This document shows positions 6,674 to 9,833 of a DNA stretch of 9,833 nucleotides, piece after piece. The translations under genes were made by a program, and so were the position numbers. The stretch comes from UBA5186 sp040005095 (GTDB lineage Bacteria; Actinomycetota; Thermoleophilia; Gaiellales; Gaiellaceae). Every line of letters starts with the position of its first letter. The stretch's first letter is position 1. The stretch is from the NCBI GenBank assembly GCA_040005095.1, contig JBDTZN010000071.1:1-9833 (forward strand), in the 5' to 3' direction. The notes below the pieces were generated by a model, which had not been told where the DNA came from, did not search any database, and was given only the letters and a program-made list of their open reading frames with translations.

Positions 6674-7248
6674 ATCGTGCCGTCGACGTCGCGGGCTCGG
6701 CGCTCGGGCTGGCGCTCGCCTCGCCGGTCCTGGCCGCTGCGGCGGCCGCGATCAAGCTCGGGGACGGGGGACCGGTCCTCTACCGGCAGCGGCGCGTCGG
6801 GAAGGACGGCGTCGACTTCGAGCTGCTGAAGCTGCGCACGATGGTCGTCGGCGCGGAGCACCAGGGCGCGGGCTTCGCCGTCGACGCGGGCGACCGCAGG
6901 ATCACGCGCGTCGGCCGCGTGCTGCGCCGCCTCTCGTTCGACGAGCTCCCGCAGCTCTGGAACGTCCTGCGCGGAGACATGAGCCTGGTCGGGCCGCGGC
7001 CCACGTTGCGCTACCAGGTCGAGCGCTACAGCGAGCGCCAGCGGCGGCGGCTCGAGGTAAAGCCGGGGATCACCGGCTGGGCGCAGGTGAAAGGCCGGGC
7101 CTCGCTTCCGTGGGACGAGCGAATCGAGCTCGACGTCTGGTACGTCGAGCACCGCTCGGCGCTGCTCGACCTTCGCATCCTCGGCCGCACGCCTCTCGCG
7201 CTCTTCCGGGGTACGTACAAGGGAGCGACGGGTGGGTGGCGCGGCTAG
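6670..7248 (+). CDS. Initiating phosphoglycosyl transferase (bacterial sugar transferase, PglC-like)
   Basis: 192 aa from GTG at 6670, overlapping the methyltransferase stop (GTGA). It is a minimal monotopic phosphoglycosyl transferase: one N-terminal hydrophobic helix (about 4-28) with Ser18-Pro19, matching the helix-break-helix motif that makes PglC re-entrant. Then come PVLYRQRRVGKDG (35-47), KLRTM (54-58), the catalytic Asp-Glu dyad in SFDELPQLWNVLRGDMSLVG (Asp91-Glu92), GPRP at 108-111 and KPGITGWAQVKGR (131-143). The family transfers a sugar-1-phosphate from a nucleotide sugar to undecaprenyl phosphate at the cytoplasmic face, the committed step of capsule, exopolysaccharide, O-antigen or glycoprotein glycan assembly. 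It lacks the extra membrane helices of WbaP, placing it in the small PglC/WecP-like group. It ends block B, and its TAG lies inside the shared terminator palindrome. Donor sugar unknown. Confidence 0.92.
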   Translation: MNRAVDVAGSALGLALASPVLAAAAAAIKLGDGGPVLYRQRRVGKDGVDFELLKLRTMVVGAEHQGAGFAVDAGDRRITRVGRVLRRLSFDELPQLWNVLRGDMSLVGPRPTLRYQVERYSERQRRRLEVKPGITGWAQVKGRASLPWDERIELDVWYVEHRSALLDLRILGRTPLALFRGTYKGATGGWRG

Positions 7249-7268
7249 GAGGGCCAAGCCCTCCTAGC
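7244..7268. terminator. Bidirectional hairpin between convergent genes, containing both stop codons
   Basis: GCTAGGAGGGC (7244-7254), loop CAA, GCCCTCCTAGC (7258-7268): a perfect 11-bp GC-rich stem with a 3-nt loop. The plus-strand TAG of the phosphoglycosyl transferase (7246-7248) lies in the left arm. The minus-strand TAG of the FkbM gene (7266-7264) lies in the right arm. No T-tract follows on either side, so it is not a textbook intrinsic terminator, although U-less hairpins are often proposed for high-GC actinobacteria. Confidence 0.7.
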
Positions 7269-8055
7269 AACGGCGAGGCCGGAAGACGGCGTTGAACAAG
7301 CCGGCGCCGCCGAGGCCGGGAGCCAGCTTGCGGCCGACGACGCGAAACGCGTCGTAGCCGTGCCCCCGTAGCCGGCGCTCGAGCTCGGCCCCGCTCGACT
7401 CCGACACCTCCACGATGAGCAGGGGTCTCAGCTCGAGGACGCGACTCATCCCCGCGACGACGTCGAGCTCGCCGCCCTCGACGTCGATCTTGACGACTGC
7501 GGGCACGAGCCCCACGGCATCGACCTCGTCGTCCACCGTAGTCAGCCGCACGAGGACCGGCTCACCTTCGCCGAACCGGCCGGCCTCGAGGCTCGAGAAG
7601 GACGGGTCGGGAGTGGCTGGGACGTGAAGCATCGCCTCGCCGCGCTCGGAACCGGCCGCCGCGGGGACGACGAGGGCGTTGTCGAGGTCGTTCAGGGCGA
7701 GGTTCTCCTCGAGCTGAGCCCGCGCCGACGGGTTCGGCTCGAACGCGAGCACCCTTCCGCGCCCGCGGAGCACGCTTGCCGCCAAGACGGTGTACATGCC
7801 GATGTGCGCTCCCACATCGACGAAATCGCCGCCGGCGCGAAGCTCGCGGCGGAGGAGCCCGAGCTCCGCCTGGTCGTAGAGCCCGAAGAAGAAGTCGCGC
7901 TGCAGCGACTCTCCCAGGTCGAGCCGCAGCCGCACGCGGCCTGGAAATCCGACGACGGGGCGCCCGTGGTCCGGCACGGGGAGATGCCGGCGCAGCCGCC
8001 CCTTGCCGCGAAAGTCGACGCGGCGGAACAGCGGATACACGGTGCGGGAGAGCAT
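7264..8055 (-). CDS. FkbM-family SAM-dependent methyltransferase
   Basis: 263 aa on the minus strand, from ATG at 8055 to TAG at 7264. The FkbM hallmarks are in order: a preceding segment GLYDQAELGLLRREL (58-72), motif I FVDVGAHIGMYT (78-89), motif II VLAFEPNP (102-109), a middle LTTVDDEVD (171-179) and the signature VVKIDVEGGELDVVAGM (187-203). PLLIVEVSES (211-220) follows. FkbM enzymes O-methylate small molecules and sugars (FkbM methylates C31-OH of FK506) and are common in exopolysaccharide loci, so sugar O-methylation is likely here. The protein has no signal peptide. A TAGGTT hexamer ends 6 nt before the ATG and no Shine-Dalgarno sequence is present, so the gene is probably leaderless. 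It converges on block B and is divergent from the ATP-grasp gene, so it is a separate transcript. It complements the two unrelated methyltransferases next door. Confidence 0.9.
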   Translation of the reverse strand: MLSRTVYPLFRRVDFRGKGRLRRHLPVPDHGRPVVGFPGRVRLRLDLGESLQRDFFFGLYDQAELGLLRRELRAGGDFVDVGAHIGMYTVLAASVLRGRGRVLAFEPNPSARAQLEENLALNDLDNALVVPAAAGSERGEAMLHVPATPDPSFSSLEAGRFGEGEPVLVRLTTVDDEVDAVGLVPAVVKIDVEGGELDVVAGMSRVLELRPLLIVEVSESSGAELERRLRGHGYDAFRVVGRKLAPGLGGAGLFNAVFRPRRC

Positions 8056-8061
8056 CGAAGG

Positions 8062-8090
8062 AACCTACCGCGCGAGCCAGTGGCCGTCCC
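8062..8090 (-). promoter_or_regulatory. Putative leaderless promoter of the FkbM gene
   Basis: On the minus strand a -35-like GGGACG (8090-8085, sharing GAC with TTGACA) is followed by a 17-nt spacer and a -10 TAGGTT (8067-8062, TANNNT). The ATG lies 6 nt after the -10, so the mRNA would start at the initiation codon. This is the best-formed of the promoter candidates in the window. Confidence 0.5.
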
Positions 8091-8096
8091 TGTCCA

Positions 8097-8125
8097 TTCG
8101 AGCGGCAGGGTGAGGTAGCTAGGCT
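8097..8125 (+). promoter_or_regulatory. Putative promoter of the ATP-grasp gene
   Basis: TTCGAG (8097-8102), a 17-nt spacer, and TAGGCT (8120-8125, TANNNT), ending 10 nt before the GTG at 8136. The predicted leader is only a few bases and there is no Shine-Dalgarno sequence. Together with the FkbM promoter this makes an 80-bp divergent promoter region (8056-8135). The -35 match is weak. Confidence 0.35.
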
Positions 8126-8135
8126 CTTCCGCGCC

Positions 8136-9140
8136 GTGCCCGCGGTTCTCTTCACATGCTCCGGCCAGCGCGTCGACATCATCACGGCGTTCTGCCGTGC
8201 CGGCGCGACGACGATCGCGACCGACATCGACCCGCTAGCGCCGGCGTTGTACCACGCCGACAGCTTCGCGCTCGTCCCGCGCATCGGCACGCCCGAGTAC
8301 GTGCCCGCGCTGCGCGACCTCGTCGGCACGAACGGCGTCGACCTGATCGTCCCGCTCACCGATCTCGACCCGTCGATCCTGGCCCGCGCCCGCGACGAGC
8401 TGGGCACGACGGTCCTGCTGCCCGAGGCGGAGGTGGTCGACCGCCTCGGCGACAAGTACCTCGCGCACGAGCTCTTCCTGGAGCGGGGCATCGGCTCGCC
8501 GCCGACCTGGCTGCCGGAGGACCTGCCCGGCGACGTCGCCTTTCCGGTGCTCGTGAAAGCTCGCGAGGGCTTCGGGTCACGCCACATTTACCGCGCCGAG
8601 GACGCGGACCAGCTCGACTTCTTCCTGCGCTTCACGCCCGTCCCGTCGATGGTGCAGGCCGTCTGCGGCGGCGAGGAGTTCTCGGTGGACGTCTTCTGCG
8701 ACCTCGAAGGGCGCTGCCTGCAGGCGATCCCGCGCACGATGATCGAGTCGAAAGGCGGCGAGTCGATCAAAGGGCGGACCGTCAAGGACTGGGATCTGAT
8801 CGAGCACGGGGCCGCGATCGCGGAGGCGCTCCGGCTCGTCGGCCCCGCGAACATCCAGTTCTTCCGGGAGCCGGACGGGACGAAGCTGGTGACGGACATC
8901 AACCCGCGCTTCGGCGGTGGCTTCCCGCTGCCGCTCGCCGCCGGCGGCCGCTACCCCGAGCTGGCGCTTGCGCTCGCGGCCGGGGAGCGGCCCGAGCCCA
9001 AGCTGGGCGAGTTCCGCGAAGGCGTCGTGATGACGCGCTTCTTCTCGCACCTCTCGTTGACCGCCGCCGGTGACGGTACCCTCGAGCCGTTCGCCGAGGA
9101 CCTCCCAGAGCCTGTCGCCACAGAGCCCGGCGAGGCGTGA
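8136..9140 (+). CDS. ATP-grasp enzyme, carbamoyl-phosphate-synthase large-subunit-like
   Basis: 334 aa from GTG at 8136. The frame is open further upstream, but that stretch is antisense to the FkbM gene, and the VLFTCSGQR pre-ATP-grasp strand starts just after this GTG. A Rossmann-like N-terminal domain (about 1-100, with the acidic TDID at 29-32) is followed by the ATP-grasp fold. DKYLAHELFLERGIGSPPTW is at 106-125, Lys141 and the glycine loop REGFGS at 143-148, EEFSVDVF at 180-187 and the metal-binding LVTDINPRFGGG at 251-262. Such enzymes activate a carboxylate as acyl-phosphate and join it to an amine or thiol. Stand-alone members in surface-glycan loci are thought to add amino acids or other acyl groups to amino sugars. 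PylC or D-Ala-D-Ala-ligase-like roles are less likely. Its stop overlaps the lipoprotein start (GTGA), implying shared expression. Substrates unknown. Confidence 0.85.
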   Translation: MPAVLFTCSGQRVDIITAFCRAGATTIATDIDPLAPALYHADSFALVPRIGTPEYVPALRDLVGTNGVDLIVPLTDLDPSILARARDELGTTVLLPEAEVVDRLGDKYLAHELFLERGIGSPPTWLPEDLPGDVAFPVLVKAREGFGSRHIYRAEDADQLDFFLRFTPVPSMVQAVCGGEEFSVDVFCDLEGRCLQAIPRTMIESKGGESIKGRTVKDWDLIEHGAAIAEALRLVGPANIQFFREPDGTKLVTDINPRFGGGFPLPLAAGGRYPELALALAAGERPEPKLGEFREGVVMTRFFSHLSLTAAGDGTLEPFAEDLPEPVATEPGEA

Positions 9141-9833
9141 TCCGCCGGCTCGCCACTCTCGGGGCGCTCGCCGCCCTCGCCGCGGCGTGCGGGGAGGCCC
9201 AGCACAGCGCCGCTCCGCCGAGCACTAGTAACAGTCTGTTACAAGGGTCGAAAGGGCCGGCGAGAGCGCTTGCCGGTACTCGGCGAAAGGCCCGGCCGGC
9301 AATCCTGCAGGTGACGCTCGTGAACGGGGACACGCGCCGGCGGGTGTGGGGTGGACGCGTCCGAATCGCGGGAAAAGTCGCGAGGACGAACCGTCGCGGG
9401 TTCGCGCGCATCCGGGTAGTCGACCGGCACCCCTATCCCGTGCACGTCAAGGCGCGCGGCTTTGCGGCGCGCACCGTCCGCGAGTCGTTCCGCCGTCGCC
9501 GCAAGGTCACGATCCGCATCTACCGACCCGAGCTGCAGTGGCCGTTCTACGGCGCGACCGCCGCCCGTAGCCAGGCCCAGCGGCACATTCGCCTCCGGCC
9601 GCCGTTCCGCGTCGTCTGGAGCCGCGGGATCGGGACGCTGATCGAGTTCCCCGCCGTCGTCTCGGACGGCGTCGCGTACATCGGCAACCTACGCGGCACA
9701 GTCCGTGCGATCTCGATGCGCTTCGGCCATGTGAGCTGGCGCACCGACCTGCACGCGAAGATGGCCGCGTCGCCCGGGGTCGTCGGCGACGAGCTCGTCG
9801 TCCACACGATGACTGGGTATGTGTACGTGCTCG
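9137..9833 (+). CDS. Probable lipoprotein with carboxypeptidase-regulatory-like domain and PQQ-type beta-propeller (partial)
   Basis: 232 codons are visible, without a stop, and the gene runs off the right edge. GTG at 9137 overlaps the ATP-grasp stop. The N-terminus VIRRLATLGALAALAAACGE is a short charged and hydrophobic signal with a lipobox-like AAAC, making Cys18 the probable lipidated residue; Ala rather than Leu at -3 makes it weak. A Ser/Pro-rich linker (about 21-50) follows. Residues 56-130 have the pattern of a carboxypeptidase-regulatory-like beta-sandwich: VTLVNGDTRRRVWGGRVRIAG, a Thr/Gly turn, then YPVHVKARGFAARTV. From about 133 the sequence resembles PQQ-type propeller proteins: LQWPFYGATAARSQ, LRPPFRVVWS, and the repeat VVSDGVAYIGNLRGTVRAISMRFGHVSWRTDL. 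Expected location is the outer face of the membrane. Such propellers often scaffold other proteins (BamB) or act as dehydrogenases; no catalytic residues are visible. Function unknown. Confidence 0.78.
   Translation, partial: MIRRLATLGALAALAAACGEAQHSAAPPSTSNSLLQGSKGPARALAGTRRKARPAILQVTLVNGDTRRRVWGGRVRIAGKVARTNRRGFARIRVVDRHPYPVHVKARGFAARTVRESFRRRRKVTIRIYRPELQWPFYGATAARSQAQRHIRLRPPFRVVWSRGIGTLIEFPAVVSDGVAYIGNLRGTVRAISMRFGHVSWRTDLHAKMAASPGVVGDELVVHTMTGYVYVL
9228..9242. repeat. 15-bp perfect palindrome in the lipoprotein linker
   Basis: GTAACAG-T-CTGTTAC is a perfect 7-bp inverted repeat around one base, in a locally AT-rich patch of very GC-rich DNA. It encodes part of the Ser-rich linker after the lipobox (SNSLL) and includes a TTA leucine codon, rare in such genomes. 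It has the size and symmetry of a dimeric repressor site, but its position inside the reading frame makes a role uncertain. Confidence 0.4.

Noticed and set aside
7776..8135. An upstream in-frame extension of the ATP-grasp gene.
   Set aside because: It would be antisense to the FkbM gene and to the divergent promoter region, and its composition is shadow-like. The GTG at 8136 starts right at the first conserved strand.
7562..8587. A 341-codon minus-strand frame spanning the FkbM 5' half and the ATP-grasp 5' half.
   Set aside because: It crosses the divergent promoter region and its translation is Ser/Arg/Pro-rich without motifs. The overlapping FkbM and ATP-grasp genes are clearly real.

Overview
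The window is GC-rich bacterial DNA, dense with genes. GTG starts, 4-bp stop/start overlaps (GTGA or ATGA), strong C/G in third codon positions and several leaderless-looking promoters suggest an actinobacterium. My best guess is the Thermoleophilia (Gaiellales/Solirubrobacterales-like). That guess rests on style and on the look of the last gene (a lipoprotein with a PQQ-type propeller), not on a marker gene.

The content is a locus for making and decorating a cell-surface glycan. Left edge: the first 23 codons of a family 2 glycosyltransferase on the minus strand, divergent from the rest. Block A (plus, 176-3491): an AsnB-type glutamine amidotransferase, a polysaccharide deacetylase of the CE4/NodB fold and a formyltransferase, joined by two GTGA overlaps. 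Block B (plus, 3666-7248): a membrane-attached GT2, two tandem paralogous methyltransferases with an N-terminal zinc-finger-like module, and a minimal PglC-like phosphoglycosyl transferase that would start glycan assembly on the lipid carrier. Blocks A and B are separated by a 166-bp imperfect palindrome (3489-3654). Its bases look as if they were inserted at a TA dinucleotide. Deleting it restores a 10-nt junction between formyltransferase and GT2 and leaves the stop codon intact.

Block C (minus, 7264-8055) is an FkbM-family methyltransferase converging on block B. The two convergent genes share a perfect 11-bp-stem palindrome holding both stop codons. Block D (plus, 8136 to the right edge) is a carbamoyl-phosphate-synthase-like ATP-grasp enzyme overlapping a probable lipoprotein with a carboxypeptidase-regulatory-like domain and the start of a PQQ-type propeller. 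The lipoprotein runs off the window.

Together: the phosphoglycosyl transferase loads the first sugar phosphate, the GT2 enzymes extend it, and the amidotransferase, deacetylase, formyltransferase, methyltransferases and perhaps the ATP-grasp enzyme modify it. The deacetylase/formyltransferase pair suggests replacement of an acetyl group by a formyl group on an amino sugar. The substrate and final polymer cannot be read from sequence. No rRNA, tRNA, CRISPR array, replication origin or full transposase gene was seen, and no stretch over 300 bases lacks a gene.
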